NCBI GenBank assembly: GCA_903889245.1
Contig: CAISWQ010000102.1
Span: forward strand, 1 to 64,000
Length of the DNA: 64,000 nucleotides
From: an uncultured Lentisphaerota bacterium
Lineage (GTDB): Bacteria > Verrucomicrobiota > Kiritimatiellia > CAIQIC01
Direction: 5' to 3'
Both the position numbers and the translations under genes were made by a program. Below are positions 49,053 through 58,599 of this stretch, in pieces. Position 1 is the stretch's first letter. The number at the start of each line of letters is the position of its first letter. The notes beneath the pieces are model-generated. The model ran no database searches. It was not told the origin of the DNA and worked only from the letters and a program-made list of their open reading frames with translations.

Positions 49053-50162
49053 TCAACCGAGATAGCGGCGTTCGAGGTGCGGGTGGATGCAGGTGAGAAT
49101 CTCGTAGGCGATGGTGCCGCACTGGCCGGCAAGCTCGTCGGCCCAGACTTCCTCGCCGCCCTGCCGGCCGATCAGCACGACCTCGTCCCCCACCCTGACG
49201 CCGCTCTCCGGGCCGCAGTCCACCGTGATCCAGTTCATGCTGACACGGCCGACGACCGGGCGGCGCGCGCCGCGGATCAGCACGTGGCCCTTGTTGCTCA
49301 AGGCGCGCAAATAGCCATCGTCGTAGCCGAGCGCAATGGTCGCGATGTCGGTGGGCTGGCTGCTGCGCCAGGTGCTGTAATAGCCGACGGGGAAATCGGC
49401 GGGGACACTCTTGACCTGGATGACGCGCGTCTTCCATTGCAGCGCGGGGCGCACCGGCAGCTCGCGCTGGAACGCGCCGGCGCCGTAGCCGTAGAGCAGG
49501 ATGCCGATGCGGACGGCGTCGAAGAGGCCGTCCGGCACGTGCAGGAACGCGCGGCTGCTGGCGATGTGGGCGAACAGGCGGCGGTCGAGCTGCCGCTCGA
49601 GCAGCGCGCGGAAATGGCGGAAGCGTTCGAGCTGTGGCGCGGCGCGTTCGGGGTCTTCGGGATCCACCGCGGCAAAATGGCTGCACACGCCCTGGATGTC
49701 GAGGTTCGGCAGCGCGCAGACGCGCGGGAGCACTGCATCGGCCTCGAGCCACGTGAAACCGAGGCGGCCCATGCCGGTATCGAGCTTGACGTGGACGGGT
49801 AATTTCAGCCCATGCGCGCCGGCCTCGGCGTTGAGCGCCACGGCGTGCTCCTCGCTGGTGATGATCGGGATGATGTCCTGCGCGACCAAGGTCTCGACAG
49901 CGCTGGGCGGCACGACGCCCATGACGAGGATGCGCGCGCCATCCACCGCGGGCTTGAGGCCGAGCGCCTCCTGCAGGTGCGCGGTGACGAACCAGTTGCT
50001 GCCGTGCTCCTGCGCGCGGCGGCCGACGTCGAGCGCGCCGTGGCCGTAGGCGTTGGCCTTGAGCACCGGCATCAGCGCCGCCTGCCCGCCGAGCCGCGCC
50101 TGCAACAGCCGGAGATTTTCCACCAGCACACCGAGATCAACTTCAACCCAGGAATGGTTCAT
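49053..50162 (-). CDS. alr: Alanine racemase
   Basis: VEVDLGVLVENLRLLQ; MPVLKANAYGHGALDVGR; LDTGMGRLGF; YYSTWRSSQPTDIATIALGYDDGYLRALSNKGHVLIRG. Confidence 0.95.
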   Translation of the reverse strand: MNHSWVEVDLGVLVENLRLLQARLGGQAALMPVLKANAYGHGALDVGRRAQEHGSNWFVTAHLQEALGLKPAVDGARILVMGVVPPSAVETLVAQDIIPIITSEEHAVALNAEAGAHGLKLPVHVKLDTGMGRLGFTWLEADAVLPRVCALPNLDIQGVCSHFAAVDPEDPERAAPQLERFRHFRALLERQLDRRLFAHIASSRAFLHVPDGLFDAVRIGILLYGYGAGAFQRELPVRPALQWKTRVIQVKSVPADFPVGYYSTWRSSQPTDIATIALGYDDGYLRALSNKGHVLIRGARRPVVGRVSMNWITVDCGPESGVRVGDEVVLIGRQGGEEVWADELAGQCGTIAYEILTCIHPHLERRYLG

Positions 50163-50234
50163 GGAGCCTCAAAATTTTTTCGGAAAACAGAACCGCAGCA
50201 TAGCGAACAAGGCATGTCGAAGTGGACGTTGCTG

Positions 50235-50282
50235 TAGCGGCGACCTGTGGTCGCCGACGGCGGCCATAGGCCACCGCGACAG
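50235..50282. repeat. 48-nt two-hairpin element, copy 1
   Basis: TAGCGGCGACCTGTGGTCGCCGACGGCGGCCATAGGCCACCGCGACAG. Confidence 0.85.
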
Positions 50283-50309
50283 ACAGGCATGGCCAAACAG
50301 AGGACATAA

Positions 50310-51233
50310 TCAAACCCGCAGCATGGCCTTGAACTCTTTGACGCGGCGGGCCAGTTCGCGCGGCTTGAGCTTGCGCAGGCGGTCGAGGCTGAAGGCCTCG
50401 ACGTTGAACGACGCCACGACGCTGCCGACCAGCATCGCGCGGCGGAGTGCCGTCTCGTTGACCTGGCCGCCCGCGGCGAGGTGGCCCATGAAGCCACCGG
50501 CGAAGGTGTCGCCCGCGCCGGTCGGGTCGTGGACCTCCTCCAGCGGGTAGGCGGGCATCAGGAACGTGCTGCGCCGGGAGAACAGGACCGCGCCGTGCTC
50601 ACCCTTCTTGATGAGGATGTGCTTGGGTCCCCACCCCAGCAGCTTGCGCGCGGCCTTGATCAGCGCGCGCTCGCCGGTCAGGTGCCGCGCCTCGGACTCG
50701 TTCAGCGTCAGCAGGTCAATGCGGCGGATCACCTTCTTGAGGTCGGCCAGCGCGACGTTGATCCACAGGTCCATCGTGTCGGCGGCGACGAAGCGCGGGC
50801 GGCGGAGCTGGTCGAGCACGCGCAGTTGCAGCGCGGGCGCGATGTTGGCGAGGAAGAGGAACGGCGCGCTGCGGTAGTGCCGGGGCAGTTCGGGCATGAA
50901 CTCGGCGAAGACGTTCAACTCGGTGGAAAGCGTCCGGCGGTTGTCCATGTTGGCCTCATAGACGCCGGACCAGCGGAACGTGCGGCCCTCGCGGATTTGC
51001 AGGCCCTCGAGATCGAAGCCGAAGCCGCGATAAATGCCGAAATAGTCCTCGCCAAAATCCGTGCCGACCACGCCGACCATGCCGGCGCGCGTGAAGAACG
51101 ACGCCGCGGCGCAGGCGTAGCTGGCGGAGCCGCCGAGGACATCGGTGCGCTTGGCGGCGGGCGTCTCGATCGTGTCGAGGCCGACCGAGCCGACGATGAC
51201 AAGCTGGACGGGAGCGGGACGGGGGCTGGGCAT
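50310..51233 (-). CDS. PfkB-family carbohydrate kinase
   Basis: GGSASYACAAASFF; DPTGAGDTFAGGFMGHLA. Confidence 0.9.
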   Translation of the reverse strand: MPSPRPAPVQLVIVGSVGLDTIETPAAKRTDVLGGSASYACAAASFFTRAGMVGVVGTDFGEDYFGIYRGFGFDLEGLQIREGRTFRWSGVYEANMDNRRTLSTELNVFAEFMPELPRHYRSAPFLFLANIAPALQLRVLDQLRRPRFVAADTMDLWINVALADLKKVIRRIDLLTLNESEARHLTGERALIKAARKLLGWGPKHILIKKGEHGAVLFSRRSTFLMPAYPLEEVHDPTGAGDTFAGGFMGHLAAGGQVNETALRRAMLVGSVVASFNVEAFSLDRLRKLKPRELARRVKEFKAMLRV

Positions 51234-51251
51234 GGCGGACTCCTTGGCTGC

Positions 51252-51815
51252 TCAACGCAGAATTTCTTCCACGCGTTCGCAGATCAGATGCAGAATAAGT
51301 TGATGTCCTTCCTGGATGCGCGTTGTCTGGGGCGTACACGCGACCGAGAGCACGCGGTCGGCGAGCGCAGCGAGTTTGCCGCCCTTGCCGCCGGTCATCG
51401 CGATCGTCTTCAGGCCCGCGGCCTTGGCGACGCGGACGGCGAGGCAGACGTTCGGCGCGTTGCCGCTGGTGGAGATCGCCACGAGCACGTCGCCGGGTTT
51501 GCCGAGCGCGAGCACCTGCTTCTCGAAGACGCGGTCATAACCGTAGTCGTTGCCGATGGCGGTGAGCACCGAGGTGTCGGTCGTCAGCGCGAGGCCGGCG
51601 TAGGGCCGGCGTTCGAGCAGGAGGCGGTTGATGAATTCGCCGGCGAAATGCTGGGCGTCGGCGGCGCTGCCGCCGTTGCCGCAGAAGAGCACCTTGCCGC
51701 CGGCGCGGACGGCGGCGACCATGTCATCGGCCGCGCCCGCGATCTCCGCCTGTAACGGCCCAAAGATGTGCTCCGCCACGGCGCGATAATCGGCCTGGAT
51801 TTGCGCGAGGTTCAT
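51252..51815 (-). CDS. gmhA: SIS-domain phosphoheptose isomerase-like protein
   Basis: VLFCGNGGSAADAQHFAGEFINRL; DVLVAISTSGNAPNV; start trimmed from ORF 51252..52388. Confidence 0.88.
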   Translation of the reverse strand: MNLAQIQADYRAVAEHIFGPLQAEIAGAADDMVAAVRAGGKVLFCGNGGSAADAQHFAGEFINRLLLERRPYAGLALTTDTSVLTAIGNDYGYDRVFEKQVLALGKPGDVLVAISTSGNAPNVCLAVRVAKAAGLKTIAMTGGKGGKLAALADRVLSVACTPQTTRIQEGHQLILHLICERVEEILR

Positions 51816-52381
51816 CAGGTCAGGTCCCCGCTGAACTCGGCCTCCGGCTCGTCGCGGCGCGCGCCGCCGCCGCTGCCGGAAATCTCCTGCACCAGCACAT
51901 CCACCTTGCCGACCTGCGTGATGCCCAGGCTGACGCGCAGCGTCGTGCGCACGCGCTCCTGCAACATCCGCGAAAGTTCCGGGATGTGGCAGCCGGGGCG
52001 CACGGTGACGTTCAGTTCCACGTCCATGTTCTCGCGCCGCATCGTGAACTCCGGTTCGAGCTTTTCGACCGTGGAGAACTCGGCGGCGATGCCGGCGAGA
52101 AAATCGCGGACGGCGCGGCGGCTGATGCGGACGCTGCCGCCCTCGCCCTCGAACGAGATGTAACGCTCGAACTCGGCGCGGTAGGAACCGGAGTAGGAAT
52201 AGAGCAGCACGAGCAGGAAGACCAGCAGGCCCATGGCCAGCGCGCCGGGTTTGTTGTCGCCCAGCGCCTGGAACGTCTGGTCCCAGAGGTTGGAGGAGAG
52301 CGCGGCATAGACGAAGAACGCGGCAGCCACGCAGATCAGGATGAACAACACCAACCCGATCGCCCGATGCAATGCTTTCAT
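51815..52381 (-). CDS. amaP: AmaP-like alkaline shock response membrane anchor protein
   Basis: Two N-terminal TMs then an Asp23-related domain (VRISRRAVRDFLAGIAAEF); downstream of asp23. Confidence 0.7.
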   Translation of the reverse strand: MKALHRAIGLVLFILICVAAAFFVYAALSSNLWDQTFQALGDNKPGALAMGLLVFLLVLLYSYSGSYRAEFERYISFEGEGGSVRISRRAVRDFLAGIAAEFSTVEKLEPEFTMRRENMDVELNVTVRPGCHIPELSRMLQERVRTTLRVSLGITQVGKVDVLVQEISGSGGGARRDEPEAEFSGDLT

Positions 52382-52785
52382 ACCGCAAACTCCTCCGGCG
52401 CCAGCGCCGGCTTCGCCTTGGGCGGCTGCACTCCCTGCACGATCACGTCCACGCGCTGTACACGCTTGCCGGTCATCTGCTGCACCGCCTGCCGCACCTC
52501 GCTCTGCACCTGCCACGAGAGCTGCGCGATGCTGCTGCCGAACTCGATCACCAGGCTCAACTCCAGCGTCACATCGTTGCCCGCCACCTCGACGCGAATG
52601 CCGTGCGTGCCGCCCTTTTTGCCGATCATGCCGACGATGCCATCCACGAACGAGCCGCCGGTATCCACGACGCCGGCGATCTTCATCGCGGCGATGCGCG
52701 CGATGGCGGCGATGGCGTCGTGATGCACCTGCACCGCGCCCAAGTCGCCGTTCCGCTCACCCGCCATGCGTGGATCGCCTGTCAT
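52378..52785 (-). CDS. Asp23/Gls24 family envelope stress response protein
   Basis: VQVHHDAIAAIARIAAMKIAGVVDTGGSF; VQSEVRQAVQQMTGKRVQRVDVIVQGV. Confidence 0.88.
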   Translation of the reverse strand: MTGDPRMAGERNGDLGAVQVHHDAIAAIARIAAMKIAGVVDTGGSFVDGIVGMIGKKGGTHGIRVEVAGNDVTLELSLVIEFGSSIAQLSWQVQSEVRQAVQQMTGKRVQRVDVIVQGVQPPKAKPALAPEEFAV

Positions 52786-52792
52786 GCCCGCC

Positions 52793-54154
52793 TCACGCGT
52801 TCAGCAGATACACTTCCTTCATGTAGTTCTCGAGGAACTGCGTGTTGTATTCGCCGCGCCCGAACCGCGCGTCGGAGAGCAGCGACTGGCCGAGCGGGAC
52901 GGTCGTCGAGACGCCGTCAATCGAGAACTCGCCCAGCGCCCGCGCCATGCGCGCAATCGCCTCCTGGCGGCTGTGGGCATGCACGATCAGCTTGCCGATC
53001 ATGCTGTCGTAGTAGGGCGAAATTTCGTAGCCGCTGTAAACGTGCGAGTCCACGCGGACGCCCGGCCCGCCGGGGAAATGCACGGCCTTCACCAAGCCGG
53101 GGCTGGGCGTGAAATTCTTCGAGGGGTTCTCCGCGTTGATGCGGAACTCGATGGCGTGCCCGCTGAACCGCACGTCGCTCTCGCGCAGCGCGAGTTTCTC
53201 GCCCGCCGCCACCCGGAGCTGCTCGCGAATCAAGTCGGTGCCGGTGACTTCCTCCGTCACCGGATGCTCCACCTGGATGCGCGTGTTCATCTCCATGAAG
53301 TAGAAGTTGCCGCTCTTCTGGTCAAAGAGGAACTCGATCGTGCCCGCATTGCGGTAGCCGACTGACTCGGCCGCCTTGACCGCCGCGCGGTGGATCTTCT
53401 TGCGCTGGTCGCTCGTCAGCCCGGGGCTGGGCGATTCCTCGACCAGCTTCTGGTGCCGCCGCTGGAGCGAACAGTCGCGCTCGCCGAGGTGGATCACGTT
53501 CTTGTGATGATCGGCCATGATCTGCACTTCGATGTGCCGCGCGCTCTCGATGTACTTCTCGATATAGACGGCCGGGTTGTTGAACGCGCGCTCCGCCTCG
53601 TTGCTCGCGGTCATGAAGCCCTGCACGAGGCTGACGTCGTTGCGCGCCACGCGCATGCCCTTGCCGCCGCCGCCGGCGACGGCCTTGATGAGCACGGGAT
53701 AGCCGAGCTTCTCGGCCACCTTGAGCGCCTCGTCCTTGTTCTGGACGATGTCGCTGCCCGGCGTCACCGGCACGCCGGCCTTGCGCATGGTCTGCCGCGC
53801 CACGTTCTTGTCGCCCATCATACGGATGTTTTCGGCCGAGGGGCCGATGAACACGATGTTGCAGTTCTTGCAGATCTCGGCGAAGTGCGCGTTCTCGGAG
53901 AGGAAGCCGTAGCCCGGATGGATCGCGTCCACATCGGCGACCTCGGCGGCGCTGATGATGTTGGCGATCTTCAGGTAGCTATCCTTCGAGGCGGCCGGCC
54001 CGATGCAGATCGCCTCGTCGGCGAGCTGCACGTGGAGGCTCGACTCGTCGGCCTGCGAATAGACGGCGACGGTCTTGACGCCGAGCTCCTTGCACGACCG
54101 GATGATGCGGACCGCGATCTCGCCGCGGTTGGCTATGAGGATGCGTTCAAACAT
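52793..54154 (-). CDS. accC: Acetyl-CoA carboxylase biotin carboxylase subunit
   Basis: [59 protein letters not shown]. Confidence 0.97.
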   Translation of the reverse strand: MFERILIANRGEIAVRIIRSCKELGVKTVAVYSQADESSLHVQLADEAICIGPAASKDSYLKIANIISAAEVADVDAIHPGYGFLSENAHFAEICKNCNIVFIGPSAENIRMMGDKNVARQTMRKAGVPVTPGSDIVQNKDEALKVAEKLGYPVLIKAVAGGGGKGMRVARNDVSLVQGFMTASNEAERAFNNPAVYIEKYIESARHIEVQIMADHHKNVIHLGERDCSLQRRHQKLVEESPSPGLTSDQRKKIHRAAVKAAESVGYRNAGTIEFLFDQKSGNFYFMEMNTRIQVEHPVTEEVTGTDLIREQLRVAAGEKLALRESDVRFSGHAIEFRINAENPSKNFTPSPGLVKAVHFPGGPGVRVDSHVYSGYEISPYYDSMIGKLIVHAHSRQEAIARMARALGEFSIDGVSTTVPLGQSLLSDARFGRGEYNTQFLENYMKEVYLLNA

Positions 54155-54163
54155 GGCGCCTGC

Positions 54164-54655
54164 TTAATCCAGTTCCACGAGGAAGAGCGGTTGCCCGAAC
54201 TGCACCGGCGTGGCGTTTTCCACCAGCACCTTGCGGACCGTGCCCTTGAGCTCGGCCTTGATCTCGTTCATCACCTTCATCGCCTCAACGATGCACACGG
54301 TCGTCTCCGCGTCCACGTGCGCGCCGACGCCGGTGAACGGCTCGGCGTCCGGCGAGGCCGAACGGTAGAACGTGCCGACGATCGGCGACTTGATTTCGAC
54401 CAGCTTCTTGCCGCTTTCCGACACGGGCGCCGCGGCCGCCGGAGCGGCGGCGGGGGCGCTGGCTGGGGCGGGTGCCGCGACAGGCGCGGGAGCCGCCATG
54501 ACCATGGGGGCCGCCGGCGCCGAGACAATCACCTGCGGCTCGGCGGCATTGCGCCGCTTGATCGCGATCCGAAAGCCCTCTTCTTCCATTTCAAATTCGC
54601 AGAGCTCGTTGCTCTTCATCAACTCGATCACGGTCTTGATCTGTTCAATATCCAT
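54164..54655 (-). CDS. accB: Biotin carboxyl carrier protein of acetyl-CoA carboxylase
   Basis: MDIEQIKTVIELMKSNELCEFEMEEEG; Ala/Pro linker; CIVEAMKVMNEIKAE biotinylation motif. Confidence 0.96.
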   Translation of the reverse strand: MDIEQIKTVIELMKSNELCEFEMEEEGFRIAIKRRNAAEPQVIVSAPAAPMVMAAPAPVAAPAPASAPAAAPAAAAPVSESGKKLVEIKSPIVGTFYRSASPDAEPFTGVGAHVDAETTVCIVEAMKVMNEIKAELKGTVRKVLVENATPVQFGQPLFLVELD

Positions 54656-54736
54656 GGTCTCCTCCGGTCGTTATTGCCCTCGGCGCACCCGGCGCCACGG
54701 GCGCGAATGCTACCAACCCCGCCCCGCCCTGTCCAT

Positions 54737-54846
54737 GTCCAAACCTTGGAAAAATCCGCCCGCCGGTTTCCAAGCCTTGGGGAAAATGACGCTGAAATTT
54801 TCCAAGCCTTGGAAAAACCGCGGTTTCCATTTCCAATCCCTGGAAC
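54737..54846. repeat. Family A array, 4 units, centres 54744/54775/54807/54838
   Basis: CCAAACCTTGG, CCAAGCCTTGG x2, CCAATCCCTGG between accB and argB. Confidence 0.95.
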
Positions 54847-55719
54847 TCAGGGAATGATCTCGGTCCCAACGCCCTGGTCGGTGAACAGCTCCAGCAGCAG
54901 CGAGTGCGGCAGGGCGGCATCAATGATGTGGGTCTTGCGGACGCCAGCCTTGATCGCCTTGAGCGCGCCGCCGATCTTCGGCAGCATCCCGCCGGAAATC
55001 ACGCCGCGTGCAATCAGATCCTCGACCTCGCTCATCTGCAATGTCGAAATCAGCGACGACGGGTCATCGAGTTTCGCGAGCAGGCCGGGGACATCCGACA
55101 GGAAGACGAGCTTGCGCGCCTGTAACCGCTCGGCAATCGCGGCGGCGGCCTCGTCGGCGTTGATGTTGTAGATGTGGCGCTCCGGCCCGCGGCCGAGCGG
55201 CGTGATGATGGGCGTGATGTCGGCCTGGAGATAGGCCTTGATCGGCTCGGCATCGAGTTCGACCACGTCACCCACATAGCCCCAGTCGAGCGTCTCGCCG
55301 GTGGCGGAATCCTGCTTGGTGTGCTTCTTGACCTTCAGGATGTCCTCACCGTGGATGCCGCGCGCCTTGCAGCCGAAGCCTTCCAGCGTGGTGACGAGGT
55401 CGGGGTTGACCTCCTGGTTGAGCACCTGCTCGACGATGCGCATCGAGGCTTCGTCGGTGACGCGCAGGCCCTGCACGAAGTTCGGCTTGAGGCCGGCTTC
55501 CTTCATGCGCGCGTTGATCGCTTTGCCGCCGCCGTGGATCACCACCGGGCGCAAGCCAACGCACTCCATGAACGCCACGTCCTGCAGCACGCTCTCGACG
55601 CAGGCCTTGTCCTCCATCGCGCTGCCGCCGAGCTTCACGACGACCGTCTCGCCGCGGAACTTCTGGATGTAGGGCAACGCCTCGACCAGCACTTCCGCCT
55701 TCTGGATCACTTTCTTCAT
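54847..55719 (-). CDS. argB: Acetylglutamate kinase
   Basis: GETVVVKLGGSAM; PVVIHGGGKAINARMKEAGL; YNINADEAAAAIAERLQARKLVFLSDVPG; start trimmed from ORF 54847..56175. Confidence 0.96.
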   Translation of the reverse strand: MKKVIQKAEVLVEALPYIQKFRGETVVVKLGGSAMEDKACVESVLQDVAFMECVGLRPVVIHGGGKAINARMKEAGLKPNFVQGLRVTDEASMRIVEQVLNQEVNPDLVTTLEGFGCKARGIHGEDILKVKKHTKQDSATGETLDWGYVGDVVELDAEPIKAYLQADITPIITPLGRGPERHIYNINADEAAAAIAERLQARKLVFLSDVPGLLAKLDDPSSLISTLQMSEVEDLIARGVISGGMLPKIGGALKAIKAGVRKTHIIDAALPHSLLLELFTDQGVGTEIIP

Positions 55720-55724
55720 TCGGG

Positions 55725-56933
55725 TCACTCCACGTAGTTGATGCGCACATATTCCTCGGTGCAGTCGCAGGTATAGACCACCGCCGCGCCCTGGCCGAGG
55801 TTCAGGTTGATGGTGAGGGTGAACTTCTTCTGCCGTTGGATTTTCTCCAGCGCCTTCAGCGGCGTGCCGGCGAAGACGCCGTTCTGCACCGCGAGCAGGT
55901 CGTCGTAGTGGATCGAAACCTTCTCCTCCTCCACCTTGGCGCGCGAGTAGCCGATGGCATCCATCAGCCGCCCCCAGTTCGGATAGTCGCCCACCCACGA
56001 GGTCTTCACGAGCAGCGAGTTTGCCACCGCGCGCGCCGCGAGGTCGGCCTCGGCATCGCTCCGCGCGCCGAGCACGCGGACGGTGACGAGCTTGGTTGCG
56101 CCCTCGCCATCGGCCGCCATCTTGATCGCGAGGTTCAGCGCCACGGCGTTGAGCGCCGCGCAGAACGTCGCCCACGCCGGATGGCCGGGCTTGAGCGGCT
56201 TGTTGCCCGCGACGCCGTTGGCCAGCAGCAACGTCGTGTCATTCGTGCTGCGGTCGCCATCCACGCTGACGCGGTTGAAGCTCTGGTCCGCCGCCGCCTT
56301 GAGCGCGCCCTGCAACGCCTTGCGCTCCACCGCGGCATCGGTCAGGATGAACGCGAGCATCGTCGCCATGTTCGGCTCGATCATGCCCGCGCCCTTGGCC
56401 ATGCCCGTCAGCGTCACCGGTTTGCCGTTCACCTTGAACGTCACCGTCGCGTGCTTGATCCGCGTATCGGTGGTCATGATCGCGGTCGCCGCGTTCTTGC
56501 CGCCGCGCGGCGAGAGCGCCGCCGCGACCTTGCCGATGCCTTCCTCGATGATCGCCATCGGCATCGCGATGCCGATGCGGCCGGTCGAGCAGACGAACAC
56601 CTGTTTCTTCGGCGCGCCGAGCAGCAGGCCGGTCAGTTCCGTCATGCGGTCGGCGTCGCGCAGACCCTGCGGGCCGTTGCACGCGTTCGCGTTGCCGCTG
56701 TTGATGATGACGGCGCGCGCCACGCCGCCGCGTACGCGCTCGCGGTCGAGCTTGACCGTCGCGCTCTGCACCTGGTTGGTCGTGAACACGCCGGCGACCG
56801 CCGCGGGGACATCGGAGACCAGCAGCGCCATGTCACGCCGCCCGCTCCGCTTCAAACCGATCGCCTCGCCCGCCGCGCGAAAGCCGCCCGGCAACTGCAC
56901 CGTTTCCTGCACCACCATCTGCACTTTGCTCAT
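55725..56933 (-). CDS. argJ: Glutamate N-acetyltransferase/amino-acid acetyltransferase
   Basis: INSGNANACNGPQGL; VFVCSTGRIG; MAKGAGMIEPNMATMLAFILTDA; DGDRSTNDT. Confidence 0.96.
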   Translation of the reverse strand: MSKVQMVVQETVQLPGGFRAAGEAIGLKRSGRRDMALLVSDVPAAVAGVFTTNQVQSATVKLDRERVRGGVARAVIINSGNANACNGPQGLRDADRMTELTGLLLGAPKKQVFVCSTGRIGIAMPMAIIEEGIGKVAAALSPRGGKNAATAIMTTDTRIKHATVTFKVNGKPVTLTGMAKGAGMIEPNMATMLAFILTDAAVERKALQGALKAAADQSFNRVSVDGDRSTNDTTLLLANGVAGNKPLKPGHPAWATFCAALNAVALNLAIKMAADGEGATKLVTVRVLGARSDAEADLAARAVANSLLVKTSWVGDYPNWGRLMDAIGYSRAKVEEEKVSIHYDDLLAVQNGVFAGTPLKALEKIQRQKKFTLTINLNLGQGAAVVYTCDCTEEYVRINYVE

Positions 56934-56958
56934 GTTATCTCCTGAAATGGACCCGCGT

Positions 56959-57042
56959 TGATGGAGTGTTGGAGTACGGGAGTGATGCGGTCAGCAAGAA
57001 AGAGGGCCCCTGCCTCGCTGTTCCCGGCATCCCAACACTCCA
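56959..57042. repeat. TGATGGAGT-TTGGAG repeat, copy 2 with inverted partner
   Basis: TGGAGTGTTGG (56962-56972) / CCAACACTCCA (57032-57042) 11-bp perfect IR. Confidence 0.8.
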
Positions 57043-57168
57043 TTACTCCAGTTTTCCCTTCCGCTGCGCGGCGAACGTATCACGTTTGCCGCCGCGCGCC
57101 AACTGCCGGAAAGGCAGCTTCCTCCACTTCTATTTTCAGGGATCCTGGAACGGCGGAGGAAAGTCGTC

Positions 57169-57224
57169 CACAGCTTTCACAGATTACACCGATGGGAATC
57201 TGTGAAAGCCGCGTAATCTGCGGA
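57169..57224. repeat. CACAGATTACAC-type hairpin repeat
   Basis: CTTTCACAGATT / AATCTGTGAAAG 12-bp perfect IR, 11-nt loop. Confidence 0.8.
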
Positions 57225-57252
57225 TGATCTTCTTGTCCGTGGTTGCAGTCTT

Positions 57253-57300
57253 TAGCGGCGGGCTGCGCCCGCCGTCGGCGCGCATAGCGCGCCGCTACAG
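57253..57300. repeat. 48-nt two-hairpin element, copy 2
   Basis: TAGCGGCGGGCTGCGCCCGCCGTCGGCGCGCATAGCGCGCCGCTACAG; ungapped alignment to copy 1. Confidence 0.85.
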
Positions 57301-57307
57301 TCTGCTG

Positions 57308-57383
57308 GTGGGCGGGAGCTACAGCTCCCGCGAAAACAAACCCACACGCTGATGAGCGCGGGAGCTGTAGCTCCCGCCCACAA
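57308..57383. repeat. Inverted pair of GGCGGGAGCTACAGCTCCCGC hairpins
   Basis: GTGGGCGGGAGCTACAGCTCCCGCG and its reverse complement form about 50 bp later. Confidence 0.85.
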
Positions 57384-57470
57384 GGCAGGCTTCGTTGTCT
57401 TCGTTGCCTTCTGTGCAGCCCCGTTCCTGCTTTCCTGATTTATTTTTGAAAGAGGAAAGGGAGGAGGAAT

Positions 57471-57520
57471 CCACAGATTTTCACCGATTAACACCGCTGG
57501 GAATCTGTGCAATCTGTGGA
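57471..57520. repeat. CACAGATTACAC-type hairpin repeat, second copy
   Basis: CCACAGATT / AATCTGTGG; shares the CACCG.TGGGAATCTGTG core with 57169-57224. Confidence 0.8.
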
Positions 57521-57523
57521 TGG

Positions 57524-57543
57524 TTTTCCGAGGGCTTGGAAAA
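57524..57543. repeat. Family A-like singleton
   Basis: TTTTCCGAGGGCTTGGAAAA, core 12 rather than 11 nt. Confidence 0.65.
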
Positions 57544-57597
57544 CAGCTCTCTGCTTTCTGGTTTCCGCCGCACGTTGACTTGCGCCGGCCCATGGCT

Positions 57598-57640
57598 GGA
57601 AATAAAACGACCCCGCCAGCCGGAGCCGCGGGGTCGTTCG
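57598..57640 (-). terminator. Putative Rho-independent terminator after rpsI
   Basis: ACGACCCCG / CGGGGTCGT 9-bp stem, followed on the minus strand by TTTTATTTCC. Confidence 0.8.
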
Positions 57641-57656
57641 TCGCGCGCCAGTCCCA

Positions 57657-58055
<399 letters not shown>

Positions 58056-58074
58056 GTTGGTTCTCCCTTATAAA

Positions 58075-58503
58075 TCAGGCGGTGAGGGCCGCGGGTTTCT
58101 GGGCGCTGTGCGGGTGCTCGGCGCCGGCATAGACTTTGAGACGCTTGAACAGCGTGCGGGCGAGGCGGTTCCGGGGCAGCATGTCGCGCACGGCGTGCGT
58201 GATCAGGAATTCCGGGTGTTTGGCGCGCACCTGCGCCGCGGTCTTCTGGTTCAGGCCGCCGGGATAGAGGCTGTAGCTGGAGTAGAGTTTCTGGGTTTCC
58301 TTCGCGCCGGTCAGCTTGACCTTGGCGGCGTTGAGCACCACCACGAAATCGCCCAAATCAAGATGCGGCGCGAACGCCGGCTTATCTTTTCCGCGCAGGA
58401 GTTTGGCGATCTGGACGGCCAACCGCCCGACGGGCTTGTCGGTCGCATCCAGAACATGCCAGGCGCGCTGGACTTCACTTTCCTTAGCCAATGTCGTCTT
58501 CAT
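58075..58503 (-). CDS. rplM: 50S ribosomal protein L13
   Basis: WHVLDATDKPVGRLAVQIAKLLRGKDK; AVRDMLPRNRLARTLFKRLKVYAGAEHPH. Confidence 0.96.
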   Translation of the reverse strand: MKTTLAKESEVQRAWHVLDATDKPVGRLAVQIAKLLRGKDKPAFAPHLDLGDFVVVLNAAKVKLTGAKETQKLYSSYSLYPGGLNQKTAAQVRAKHPEFLITHAVRDMLPRNRLARTLFKRLKVYAGAEHPHSAQKPAALTA

Positions 58504-58599
58504 TCTTCGTTGCCTTTGGATTGCAGAAACGGGCGCGGAGAATAACGGCGGCCCTCTGGGCTGTCAACCCTTCTCACGGATTATTTTCGCCGCGCGCCT

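Noticed and set aside
57607-57637. ACGACCCCG/CGGGGTCGT as another mobile repeat
   Set aside because: Position just after rpsI and the following T-rich stretch fit an ordinary terminator.
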